A stretch of DNA of 64,000 nt from Mantamonas sphyraenae (lineage: Eukaryota > CRuMs > Mantamonadidae). The stretch spans positions 186,001 through 250,000 of the forward strand of contig JAPMXV010000072.1 in the NCBI GenBank assembly GCA_026936335.1, written 5' to 3'. The notes beneath the pieces are model-generated. The model did no database searches and was not told the origin of the DNA. It was given only the letters and a program-made list of their open reading frames with translations. Below are positions 55,153 through 64,000 of the stretch, in pieces; within the stretch, counting starts at the first letter, position 1; each line of letters opens with the position of its first letter. Made by a program: the position numbers and the translations under genes.

Positions 55153-57808
55153 TCAAGACAACAATTGTGCATTTTCATCCAGCTCTCGCACCTCTGCCTC
55201 CACAAATGGCAAGGCCATGAACCCCTGCATCAGCTCGCCGTAGTACCCACGATGGTTTTTTCCATGCACCACAAACACGTTCTTGTCCGCTGTCCACCAA
55301 CCACCGAGCTTGCCCAGCAGTTGATCCTTCAAGTCACCTGTGGGCGCCTTGACGCTGCTCAACCCAAACACCACATGCACCTTGCCTCCAGGACCAGCCA
55401 GGGGTTGAAACACCTCCTCGATCAGCTTCTCTGTGTCTCCTTTGCCCGATTTCCAGCCAGTGTTCCTCGTGGCAGATGAAGAGTGGTTGGTGCCCATCAC
55501 CTTGTCGTACTCCTCCTTGATCATCCCAAGGTCCACCTTGTCGTTCGCGTGCTCTCCATACTTGCTGAACTTGCACTGAATGCACTCCACCACGACGCCA
55601 TCCTCGGTGGGATGCACTGAAATCACATCCGCGAAGGGTGCCTTCTCTGCGTTGAGAAAGTGGATGCTGTGGTGCAGTCCATCCGTGTCCTGCTCTGCAT
55701 GCTTCTGCACGATGCCAGCCACTTCATCCACATGGGTGGGGAAGCGCTGTTTCAGATCCACCAGCTGTGAGCCAGTCACACGCGTGCTGTACTTGATGTT
55801 GCGAAGTGGAGGACTGCAAATCGCTCCACGATGCCATTGTGAGCCACGCATCGTGCTGTGCGATGGTGGGCACTCCACCAGCGCCTGTGCCCGCAGGCGG
55901 TGGTAGTTCTGTGCGAATTGCTCGTACTTTTCCCAGTGATTCACTGGATCTAGGCGATCCATCCAGCGAAGCAGGATGCTGTCATCACCCATTTCTTCCT
56001 CCAAACGCAGAGGAATGGGCACAACTTGTCCACCATGCACAATCACCAGTCCACAGTCCATGTGCTCCTGCACTGTCGAGTCCCCAATCACATCCGTCAG
56101 CTGCACAGGCTCCTTGAACAGGTTCATGCGGATCAGCTCCTTGGCCACCTCGCCAGGAAACACCTTGGAGTTGATGTGATTCTTCACCCGCTCCAATGTC
56201 GCATTTAGATCCTTGGCGATGAGACCCACCTCCCAGTGCTTCTTGGCGTCGTACTCTTTGGCAATAATCTCCACAGCACGTGGGACACCAAACACACGGC
56301 GCAGGGTGTTGACCAGCACACTGTCATGGCCTTGTTCTTGAGCCTTTTCCAGTGGAATGTTCACAAAGCCAAGCACGGCATGCAGGGATTCAGCCAGACT
56401 GAGTGTGGGCACAGCCAGTGAGTAGGCCCTGTACGTGGATGTGCGCTGCAGTGCACCAAGCAGATACAGGTCTCGAGTGCCAGCCACAGCAACCACAGCT
56501 CGGCACCGGTGTTCTTGGCCATTGTGGGTGCCACGCAGATTGTTTGTGGATGGCATGATGCCAGCAACAGAGCGAATCACCTGCTCCAATGTCTCGCGTT
56601 CGGATGCGTTGTTGTCCACAATCTTTTGCACTTCGTCAAAGCCCACATAGAGAAGGACAGGCCTGCCGTTGTTGTGTTTCTGCGCGTGTTGGATGATCAG
56701 CCTGGCGGCATCCACGGGTTCTGGCAGACTGATCAGTGACCTTTCCAAGGTTTTGACGTGGTCTGGATGCAGCCGCCCATCGTTTCCGTTGTCAACCGCG
56801 TACTGGTGCAACATGCGCACACCAAGGCCTCGGTCACTCCAGGTGCGTTCAATCTCTGGAGAGTTCCTGTTGTTGAGCGTGAGGAGCACGGGGACGACAT
56901 GAAGGTGTGCCAAGTCACGCCTCCTTGCCACGTCCTCCAACGTGTTGACCAGTTCCATGAGCATGCGAGTCTTGCCTGACCCTGGCATGCCTGCTAACGA
57001 GTACAGCCACGTGTCGGCCCGGTTTTGAACCTTGCGGAGAAGCTGAGACTGAACCTCCTGGCTGAAGCTGTCCAGTGCATCCTGCCGATTCTGAAGTGGG
57101 ATCTGCATGGCCAGTTCCGTGGACTCCACGTCTCCCAATGGCGTGTTCTTCTTGCTGAGATCGAAAAAGGGTTCCTTGCCCAACAATTCGGCAAATTGCT
57201 CCACGGACGTCAACTCCACCCGCTCCACTGCGTGTTTGTCAATGCACAGAGTGTCAGCGACGTCATGGACGGCCAATACAAACGCTGGAACCTACCATGA
57301 GGTGAAACAAGTGCAGCGGCCTCCCACAAGCCTGTGGGGAGTGGGGCAGGTGTCAGCAAAATGGCGCGGCGCGAAGAATTGTGGGTGTCAGGAACTCACG
57401 CTCATGGTGCGCCTGGGCCTTGTGCTGTTCCGTTCTCGCGTCATCCACCCGACGTTGGTACACCGCAACAGCATCCTCATCCCCCTTTCTCTTTGCATCT
57501 AGCAGCAACGCCTCTGCGTTTGCGGCTTCCGCCTTTGCCACTTCCGCCTCTGCCTTTGCCACTTCCACCTCTGCCTTTGCCACTTCCTTCTCTACCTTTG
57601 CCACTTCCTTCTCCTTCTCATCCACAAGACTCTGCAAGGCCTCCTTCTCTCCTTGTGCGCTCAGTCGCAGCTGTTGGCGAGCTTGGCCAAGTTCTGCGGA
57701 CAACGACTCTACACGGTCGCGCAACCTCTCCAGGCGCTCCTCACGCTTGTTCAGCTTGCTTCTGGCCTCCAAAAACAACTGCTCAGCACTGATGGTGACG
57801 GTGGACAT
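55153..57808 (-). CDS. Crinkler/RHS-type P-loop ATPase with PD-(D/E)XK nuclease domain
   Basis: Proposed exons 57400-57808, 57296-57331 (36 bp) and 55153-57227, two 68-bp introns, all in phase; 839 residues. Seen: an N-terminal coiled coil (about 10-130) with heptad-like KEVAKAE repeats; LWEAAALVSPH from the micro-exon; Walker A GMPGSGKTRM at about 228; Walker B VLLYVGFDEVQ at about 345. Near 695 is a restriction-enzyme-like site, DVISVHPTEDGVVVECIQCK (Asp, then Glu-x3-Lys). This ATPase-REase order is that of the Crinkler/RHS family known in oomycetes, chytrids and trypanosomes, linked to retroelements and used as effectors or in conflict. The role here is unknown. The start at 57808 is the first ATG before the coiled coil; the frame stays open farther 5'. 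Confidence 0.72.
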
Positions 57809-58575
57809 GCTGCAGCGCTGCACGACAGCGGCTGTGCCGTTGAGCCATGGTGATGATGAGGACGACGTGTTCCTGCCCTGCCACGACCGGGTCGCATGCA
57901 AACTGGCACCCATAACCACGTCGTGTCGAGGACGCATCGTGCTATGATGAGCAGTGACGTGCCCCAGCGTGGTTCGCACTCGTGGAGTGCCTGTGCGAAG
58001 GGTTCGGCACAGCAAGGAGCCTCCTCGATTGGACACCCTGCGTGCGAACATTTGGCTTGGATGGGGCAGCATGCTTCGCCCATCCACATAATTCAACCGT
58101 GCGTGACGTGTGGGAGACCATGGGTTCTGCGTAATGCATTGCTTGTCCCATGCACCAGGGACGACTTTCTGTGCGCCCTGTGGCACAACAAGGCACACAG
58201 TCCAGAATGGGGGCATTCGTCAGGTGATGAGCGTGATAGGGACGTCAGCGTGTCTTTTGCAAGGTGCCAGTGCATGGTCAAATGCGTCGGATGGCCAGGA
58301 CGAGGACGAGGAGTGCAGGATGGACACACACACCAACAACAACGTTGCGACGGTGATGAGCAACAGCGCAAACAACACCAACACCAGCAGCACCACCAAC
58401 TTGACGGCGATGTCGATGCTGAGCAGGGGACAATCCAAGATGAACACCTCAGTGTCTGTGGGGTCGGCAAAAGGGCTTCGGAGCGGCGGAGCGAGGCCCT
58501 GTGCCAAGAAGGGGAACGGAATGTGATGTGTGAAGGGCAGCAAATGATGGAGTGGACCGGAAGGAAGAAGGGGGT
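57809..58575. other. 767-bp spacer upstream of the ATPase-nuclease gene
   Basis: No gene is firmly supported. On the minus strand an open frame of 119 codons (58220-58579) contains one strong hydrophobic stretch (VKLVVLLVLVLFALLLITVA), a possible small membrane protein. Its ATG overlaps the stop of SGW member 2, but only because GAA-TGA ends that gene. The ATPase-nuclease frame also stays open to 58216, without recognisable content. No tRNA or repeat element is seen. The promoter of the ATPase-nuclease gene is expected here. Confidence 0.4.
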
Positions 58576-61500
58576 TCATTCGAGGCGCTGGCGTTTGGAG
58601 GAGGAGGAGGAGGAGGAGGAGGAAGAGGAGGAGGAAGAGGAAGGGTCTTTGCGCTTGGGAAGGGTGAAGGCGGGGATGGGGCAGGCGTTGACGAGTGCGG
58701 TGGTGGTGGGGCGGGTGGTGATGTGGGGTGTGATGCGGTCGATGAGGGTGTGGAGGAGAGTGTGCAGTGTGGCGTCGCTGGGTTGTGGGTTATCGAGCCA
58801 GGCGATCTTGAGGGAGAGGGAGGTAACACCGCGGGTTAGAGAGTGACTGATGGCAGTGGAGGCATCGTTGTAGTTGAGGTGTGGTCTGAGGAGGCGGACA
58901 AAGAAGGCCAGGTCGACAGGCGGCACGCCAACGTTGCCCAGCGCCAGGATGATGTGTCGCACCAGGGACATCAGGCTGCCGTTGTTGATCAACTCACGCA
59001 GTGCCTGGTGCTCGTGTGCGTACTGATGGCGAGGGTGCTGGGCTGCGCGTGCCTTCATGTGTGCCAGCAGCGTTTGGAACTCCCGCGACGTGCTGCTGCC
59101 ACGCTCGTCGCTGTTGGCTCTGCTCCAGCCACTGCGCACAGACTCAGGGTGCCACTTCTCGCCACCAGCGGTGTTAAGGTGGAGGTCGTAGTCGCATTGT
59201 GTCCAGTGTGGGTCGCCGTCGTTGGCAGCAGGGCGTTGTGCTCCCTGCAGCCACAGCTGGGTCTGCTTGTGCTCCTTCCAGGTGCTGGGATGGGGCCTGT
59301 CGCCGAGTGTGTCCATTTCTGTCATGAGGAGGTGGAGGAGGGCGTAGTTGGGGTCGCCGTGGTCGTGTGGCTCCTCCAGCCAGCACACCTTCAACCCAGC
59401 CTTTGTCACACCCATGGCCAGACCAGCGTGGTCAATGGCAAGGGTGCACGTGCGTTGATCCATTTCACGGCCGAGAAGGGTGAGGCAGAAGGTCATGTCT
59501 CCCTGGGAGAGGGGAATGTTGCCGAGTGCAAGCTGAATCTGTCGGACCAGCGTCAGCAGGGTGCCATGGCAGACCACAACACGCGCCTGCAGGGTCACGA
59601 GGTCGGGGATGTCGTCGATGGGATGCTGTTTGACCAGAGTGTGAATGTGGTTCAGCAGTGCCGTGTACTCCTTCTTGTTGCTGTGCATGCGCTCGCTCTT
59701 GCGCCAGCGAGTCCAGCCACTGCGCACAACGCCATCTGGCAGTCCATCCTCAGCGGCCATATTCTCCTCCTCTGTGGGCTCGGGCAGAACAAGCTCGGGG
59801 ATGTCGAGGTTGCTGACGGCGTCGATGGTAGTGGGACGGGTGGTGATGTGGGCTGTGATCCGGTCGATGAGGGTGTGGAGGAGGGTGTGCAGTGTGGCGT
59901 CGCTGGGTTTGGGTTTGTCGATCCAGGCGATCTTGAGGGAGAGGGAGGTGACGCCGCGGTTGAGGGTGAAGCTGATGGCACTTTGCACCTGCTGGTAGGT
60001 GAGGCGTGGTCTGAGGAGGCGGACAAAGAAGGCCAGGTCGACAGGCGGAAGGCCAACGTTGCCCAGCGCCAGGATGATGTGTCGCAGAAGGGACAGCTGG
60101 CTACCGGTGTTGATCAACTCACGCAGTGCCTGGTGCTCGTGTGTGTGCTGGTGGCGAGAGTGCTTGGCTGCGCGTGCCTTCATGTGTGCCAGCAGCGTCT
60201 GGAACTCCCGCGCCGTGCAGCTGCCACGCTCGTCGCTGGGATTTCCCTTGTTCCAGCCACTGCGAATAGACACAGGATGCCACTTGTCCACCTTGGTGGT
60301 GGTGAGGTGGTGGTCGTAGTCGCATTGTGTCCAATGTGGGTCGCTGTCGTTGTCAGCAGGGCGTCGTGCTTCCTGCAGCAATAGCTGGGTCTGCTCGTGT
60401 TCCTTCCAGCTGGTGGGATAGGGCCTGTTGCCGAGAGTGTCCATCTCTGTCATGAGCAGGTGGAGGAGGGCGTAGTTGGTGTCGCCGTAGTCGTGTGGCT
60501 CCTCCAGCCAGCACACCTTCAACCCATCTTTTGTCACACCCATGGCCAGACCAGCGTTCTTGATGGCAGTTCTGCACGCCTGTTGATCCACATCACGGCC
60601 GAGAAGGGTGAGAAACAAGGCCATGTCGCCCTGGGAGAGGGGAATATTGCCCAGAGCGAGCAGAATCTGTCGGACAAGCGTCAGCAGGGTGCCATGGCAG
60701 ACCACAACACGCGCCTGCAGGGTCATGATGTCGGGGATGTTGTCGATGGGATGCTGGTTGGCCAGAGTGTGCATGTGGTTCAGCAGTGCCGTGTGCTCCT
60801 TCTTGTTGCTGTGGCTGCGATCACAGTGGTCACCACCAACCGCCCACCCTTTACGCACAACGCCATCTGGCAACTTGTTCTTCTTGTCCTCGCCTGATTT
60901 CTTCCGTGCGCCGGTGTCTCCGTTCTTGGCCCTCCTTGCCAGTGTGCTCGACGTTCCTGTCTCGGTGCCACTGTCAGCCGTGACCCTGCGCCTGCGCTGT
61001 CCGCTGCCTTTCATCTTTTGTGGACCGGTGAGTCGGCTGGTGTGGCACCTGCGTCGTTGTGCGTGGCCTCTACTTGTGCGTCTCAGCTGCCAATCGTCCG
61101 TGTCCTCCTGCTCCATGTCGTCTGCGTCGCCGTCACCGTCGTCTTGCGGCATGTACTCCTCATACATGGCTTCAGCAGTATCTGCAAAGAAGAGTGGGCC
61201 GTGAGTTTCAAACTCGTCGTCCACGTGCTGCTGGGTTGTGTCGTTTGCCTCGCCGTCTTCTTCGTACGCCTCCATCCATGAGCTGGTCATCCACTCTGGG
61301 TTGCTGGTGATTGACCGTGGTTCACGGTGGCCAAAGTTCAGGAACATCAGGTCTTCCACCTCGCCAGTGTCATGTGTGTGTGTGTCCTGGTCTGCGTCTT
61401 CGTCGCTGTCTCCAGTCTGCCGTGTGGCCTGGTGGGAGGAGGACGACGATGTGGTGGTGGATGTGGTCCGTGTGATGCCTACAAAGGCAGGGCTGATGCG

Positions 61501-61773
61501 TTTGGGGACGCGGTTGTGGTTTGTGGTGGGTTGAGCAGGCGGACGGGGCAACGGAGTCTGAGCGAAGTGCACCTGGGCGGTTTGTCGCGGCTGAGGAGGA
61601 GGCGGAGGAGGGTAGGCGTAGTGTGGATGGTGATGGCCGTATGCGGAGTGCTGCTGCGGGTGGGTGTTGACAGGGACCCAGATGATGGGTAGTTGTGGGT
61701 GCTGGTACGGGTTTTGTACGCCTTGGACGGACAGCATGTTCGGAAACGGCTGGGCAGCCATGGGAGGGACCAT
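58576..61773 (-). CDS. SGW-repeat family member 2 (complete, modules B-A-B-A)
   Basis: Single exon, 1065 residues. The first about 300 residues are disordered: Pro/His/Tyr-rich (HPHYAYPPPPPP), then acidic, then basic (SGQRRRRVTADSG). Four modules follow. B1 is about 300-500, A1 500-670, B2 670-875 and A2 875-1035. Each opens with R-[SK]-G-W and a basic, Ser-rich segment, continues with LLxHM, and has a core helix (RHIILALGNVG or RQILLALGNIP). After that come LLRP or LLGR, GVT[SK]xxLKxxWL, and a final LLHxL helix. Member 2 ends LPKRKDP, sixteen serines, KRQRLE, a bipartite nuclear-signal-like tail. No catalytic or metal motif is visible. I do not recognise the family; nuclear location is inferred. 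Confidence 0.75.
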   Translation of the reverse strand: MVPPMAAQPFPNMLSVQGVQNPYQHPQLPIIWVPVNTHPQQHSAYGHHHPHYAYPPPPPPQPRQTAQVHFAQTPLPRPPAQPTTNHNRVPKRISPAFVGITRTTSTTTSSSSSHQATRQTGDSDEDADQDTHTHDTGEVEDLMFLNFGHREPRSITSNPEWMTSSWMEAYEEDGEANDTTQQHVDDEFETHGPLFFADTAEAMYEEYMPQDDGDGDADDMEQEDTDDWQLRRTSRGHAQRRRCHTSRLTGPQKMKGSGQRRRRVTADSGTETGTSSTLARRAKNGDTGARKKSGEDKKNKLPDGVVRKGWAVGGDHCDRSHSNKKEHTALLNHMHTLANQHPIDNIPDIMTLQARVVVCHGTLLTLVRQILLALGNIPLSQGDMALFLTLLGRDVDQQACRTAIKNAGLAMGVTKDGLKVCWLEEPHDYGDTNYALLHLLMTEMDTLGNRPYPTSWKEHEQTQLLLQEARRPADNDSDPHWTQCDYDHHLTTTKVDKWHPVSIRSGWNKGNPSDERGSCTAREFQTLLAHMKARAAKHSRHQHTHEHQALRELINTGSQLSLLRHIILALGNVGLPPVDLAFFVRLLRPRLTYQQVQSAISFTLNRGVTSLSLKIAWIDKPKPSDATLHTLLHTLIDRITAHITTRPTTIDAVSNLDIPELVLPEPTEEENMAAEDGLPDGVVRSGWTRWRKSERMHSNKKEYTALLNHIHTLVKQHPIDDIPDLVTLQARVVVCHGTLLTLVRQIQLALGNIPLSQGDMTFCLTLLGREMDQRTCTLAIDHAGLAMGVTKAGLKVCWLEEPHDHGDPNYALLHLLMTEMDTLGDRPHPSTWKEHKQTQLWLQGAQRPAANDGDPHWTQCDYDLHLNTAGGEKWHPESVRSGWSRANSDERGSSTSREFQTLLAHMKARAAQHPRHQYAHEHQALRELINNGSLMSLVRHIILALGNVGVPPVDLAFFVRLLRPHLNYNDASTAISHSLTRGVTSLSLKIAWLDNPQPSDATLHTLLHTLIDRITPHITTRPTTTALVNACPIPAFTLPKRKDPSSSSSSSSSSSSSSSKRQRLE

Positions 61774-62253
61774 GTACGCGTAGCTGTGGGGGAGATGGGA
61801 GGTGCAGGGCGGGGTGGGAACGGTGAGCGGAAGGCGGAATGGACGCCGTCAGGGCAGAAGCGGGGAGAAAGGAGGCTGGAACGAGCAGAGAGGGAAAGAG
61901 GAGAAGATTGGCAGACGGGGAAACTGGCAACGGGGAGGGCAGTGACAGGGGAGACGGGATCGGAGTAGAGCGGAGAAGGCAGCGGCGGTGGTGATGGGGA
62001 AGTGGAGATGCAGGACAGGAGTGCAGTGAAGCGACGGAGGCATGGAGGAGGCAAAGAAGTGGGAGGAGCGGGCAGTCAGAAAACGGAGTGGAAGGCAGAA
62101 CGCACGCTGGGTAGGTGTTGGGTGTGTGTTGTTGCTTCGGAGTGCTTGAGTAGTCTTTGTCCATGATGGTAGTGGTGGTACTGGAGTGTATGTGGATTGT
62201 GTTGGACTGGTGGAGGGTGTTCTGGGTGTTGGTGATACTTTGGTTGCAGGCGG
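61774..62253. other. 480-bp spacer 5' of SGW member 2
   Basis: GA-rich, with long open frames on the minus strand that have no family-like content. Presumably it holds the promoter of SGW member 2. No RNA gene or mobile-element end is recognised. Confidence 0.4.
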
Positions 62254-62439
62254 ATGTGGGCTGCACAGGTGGACGAGGCTAAAGGGACGGCGTTGGTGAT
62301 GAATGGGGAGGAGGGGGAGGCAATATTTGGGTGTGGTGGGATGGAGGAGTATGTGGAGGAGAGAGGATGGGAAGGGTGGGTGACACTGCCGAATGAGGTG
62401 ATGGAGAGGGTGGTTGGGTGGCTGGGGAGGGGAAGGTGA
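62254..62439 (+). pseudogene. C-terminal remnant of an LRR-family gene
   Basis: 61 codons match only the last module of the LRR family: AAQVDEAKGTALVMNGEEGE, FGCGGMEEY, the EERGWEGW insertion as in member 5, and LPNEVMERVVGWLG before the stop. Similarity stops abruptly upstream of about 62258; the LRR and ankyrin parts are absent. An AG at 62247-62248 precedes it, so use as a terminal exon is possible but no upstream partner exon is visible. It keeps the same tail-to-tail position next to an SGW gene as member 5 does, which points to a duplicated and truncated block. Confidence 0.75.
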
Positions 62440-62469
62440 GTGCGAAGGGTGTGGGAATGAAAGGGAGGT

Positions 62470-64000
62470 TCATTCGAGGCGTTGGCGTTTGGAGGAGGAG
62501 GAGGAGGAGGAGGAGGAGGAGGAGGAGGAGGAGGAAGGGTCTTTGCGCTTGGGAAGGGTGAAAGAGGGGATGGGGAAGGTGTTGACGAGTGCAGGGGTGG
62601 TGGGGCGTGTGGTGACGTGGGGTGTGATGCGGTCGATGAGGGTGTGCAGGAGGGTGTACAGCGTGGCGTCGCTGGGTTTGGGTTTGTCGAGCCAGGCGAT
62701 CTTGAGCGAGAGGGAGGTGACGCCGCGGGTGAGGGTGTCGCTGATGGCAGGTTGCAACTGCTTGTAGGTGAGGCGTGGCCTGAGGAGGCGGACAAAGAAG
62801 GCCAAGTCGACAGGCGGCACGCCCACGTTGCCCAGCGCCAGGATGATGTGTCGCACCAGGGACATCTTGCTGCCGTTGTTGATCAGCTCACGCAGTGCAT
62901 GGTGCTCGTGTGCGTGCCGATGGCGAGGGTGCTTGGCTGCGCGTGCCTTCATGTGTGCCAGCAGCGTCTGGAACTCCCGCGCCGTGCAGCTGCCTCGCTC
63001 GTCGTTGGGATTGTGCGTTGCCCAGCCACTGCGCACAGACTCAGGATGCCACTTGTACACCTTGGTGGTGGTGAGGAGGTGGTCGTAGTCGCATTGTGTC
63101 CAGTGTGGGTCGCTGTCGTTGTCAGCAGGGCGTCGTGCTCCCTGCAGCCACAGCTGAGTTTTCTCGTGCTCCTTCCAGGTGGTGGGATGGGTTCTGTTGC
63201 CGAGAGTGTCCATCTCTGTCATGAGGAGGTGGAGGAGGGCGTAGTTGGGGTCGCCGTGGTCGTGTGGCTCCTCCAGCCAGCACACCTTCAACCCAGCCTT
63301 TGTCACACCTACGGCCAGACCAGCGTGGAGGATAGCATGGCTGCACGCATGTTGATCCATCTCAAGGCCAAGAAGGGTGAGGCAGAGGGCCATGTCGCCC
63401 TTTGAGAGGGGAACGTTGCCCAGAGCGAGCTGAATCTGTCGGATCAGCGTGTTCAGGGTGCCATGGCAGACCACAACACGCGCCTGCTGGGTCATGAGGT
63501 CGGGGAGGTTATCGATGGGATGCTCGTTGGCCAGAGTGTGCATGTGGTTGAGCAGTGCCGTGTGCTCCTTCTTGTTGCTGTGGCTGCGCTCGCTCTTGCG
63601 CCACTGCGTCCAGCCACTGCGCACAACGCCATCTGGCAGTCCATCCTCCACGGCCATCCTCTCCTCCTCCGTGGGCTCAGGAAGAACAAGCTCGGGGGTG
63701 TAAAGGGCGTTGACGGCGTCGGTGGTGGTGGGGCGGGTGGTGATGTGGGGTGTGATGCGGTCGATGAGGATGTGAAGGAGGGTGTGCAGTGTGGCGTCGC
63801 TGGGTTGGGGGTTGTCGAGCCAGGCGATCTTGAGGGAAAGGGAGGTGACGCCACGGGAGAGGGTGTTCTTGATGGCATTTTGCACCTGCTCGTAGGTGAG
63901 GCGTGGTCTGAGGAGGCGGACAAAGAAGGCCAGGTCGACAGGCGGCACGCCAACGTTGCCCAGCGCCAGGATGATGTGTCGCACAAGGGACTGCAGGCTG
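62470..64000 (-). CDS. SGW-repeat family member 3 (5' partial, runs off the window)
   Basis: The frame is open to the right edge, so the N-terminus lies outside. The visible part has an A module (starting within RHIILALGNVG), a B module and a final A module, then LPKRKDP, sixteen serines and KRQRLE. Module spacing is as in member 2. Small differences sit mainly in the linker before each RSGW (WTQWRKSERSHSN; WATHNPNDERGS) and in the helix after LLRPRLTY. The tail serines are encoded by a GGA/TCC repeat whose length differs from member 1, so it is probably polymorphic. Confidence 0.75.
   Translation of the reverse strand, partial: SLQSLVRHIILALGNVGVPPVDLAFFVRLLRPRLTYEQVQNAIKNTLSRGVTSLSLKIAWLDNPQPSDATLHTLLHILIDRITPHITTRPTTTDAVNALYTPELVLPEPTEEERMAVEDGLPDGVVRSGWTQWRKSERSHSNKKEHTALLNHMHTLANEHPIDNLPDLMTQQARVVVCHGTLNTLIRQIQLALGNVPLSKGDMALCLTLLGLEMDQHACSHAILHAGLAVGVTKAGLKVCWLEEPHDHGDPNYALLHLLMTEMDTLGNRTHPTTWKEHEKTQLWLQGARRPADNDSDPHWTQCDYDHLLTTTKVYKWHPESVRSGWATHNPNDERGSCTAREFQTLLAHMKARAAKHPRHRHAHEHHALRELINNGSKMSLVRHIILALGNVGVPPVDLAFFVRLLRPRLTYKQLQPAISDTLTRGVTSLSLKIAWLDKPKPSDATLYTLLHTLIDRITPHVTTRPTTPALVNTFPIPSFTLPKRKDPSSSSSSSSSSSSSSSKRQRLE

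Noticed and set aside
57809-58216. N-terminal extension of the ATPase-nuclease protein
   Set aside because: The frame is open, but the added residues are compositionally random and several ATGs occur before the clear coiled coil beginning at the ATG at 57808.
58576-58579. ATGA overlap between SGW member 2 and a small hydrophobic frame (58220-58579, minus)
   Set aside because: Any gene ending GAA-TGA creates this ATG. The same chance ATG follows SGW member 1, where the downstream frame is only the antisense of an LRR gene.
58843-60384. A 513-codon plus-strand frame antisense to SGW member 2
   Set aside because: Shadow of the minus-strand coding sequence: the minus strand is conserved between three paralogues at amino-acid level and ends in a common tail.

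Overview
The window is nuclear DNA of a gene-dense unicellular eukaryote. It has short GT-AG introns (mostly 60-220 bp) that are phase-consistent, and eukaryote-only genes: BOP1, DMAP1, GPKOW, USP10, YIPF, kinesin-8, FBH1 and mitochondrial HSCB. The standard genetic code fits throughout. I cannot assign a species. The gene set (FBH1, GPC1/DUF2838, GCAT, a Crinkler/RHS-type ATPase-nuclease, NB-ARC-TPR) suits a protist or early-branching fungus-like lineage, but that is only an inference.

Layout. 1-3 kb: the 3' part of an NB-ARC-TPR gene with sixteen nearly identical 129-bp repeats. 3-35 kb: a block of about twenty conserved single-copy genes, packed very tightly and mostly alternating in strand. 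Head-to-head start codons are 42-174 bp apart and tail-to-tail stops 3-128 bp apart. In order they are a DUF1761 membrane protein, GPC1, a UBZ/PIP-like protein, YIPF1/2, kinesin-8, GPKOW, HSCB, an SLC35 transporter, MTHFS, FBH1, a TEN1-like OB fold, an ankyrin protein, triosephosphate isomerase, a secreted C39-like protease, GCAT, USP10, BOP1, PTRH2, DMAP1 and CNDP2. Two junctions on the + strand use ATGA stop/start overlaps (at 23292 and 39591), and one gene starts 5 bp after the previous stop (34936).

35-64 kb is accessory. It starts with a 1552-residue LRR receptor-like membrane protein. Five genes of a lineage-specific family follow: a short N-terminal helix domain, an intron, 28-residue RNI-type leucine-rich repeats, two ankyrin-like repeats, and a C-terminal module ending in an F-box-like helix. 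One of these genes was recently duplicated in tandem (1839-bp unit). An ABCA-type transporter interrupts the array. The last 10 kb, on the minus strand, holds three paralogues of an unrecognised two-module repeat family (called SGW here), a Crinkler/RHS-type P-loop ATPase plus PD-(D/E)XK nuclease gene, and a truncated C-terminal remnant of the LRR family.

How the parts may work together. The 3-35 kb block is housekeeping: ribosome biogenesis, splicing, chromatin, folate and glycine metabolism, glycolysis and DNA repair. The flanks are rich in repeat-based recognition proteins (TPR, LRR, ANK), a membrane LRR receptor, a STAND ATPase end and an ATPase-nuclease. That mix resembles innate-immunity or self/non-self loci in other eukaryotes, and this is an inference. 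Three conserved genes (USP10, BOP1, DMAP1) need a one-base correction at or near G runs to be read through, most likely assembly errors.
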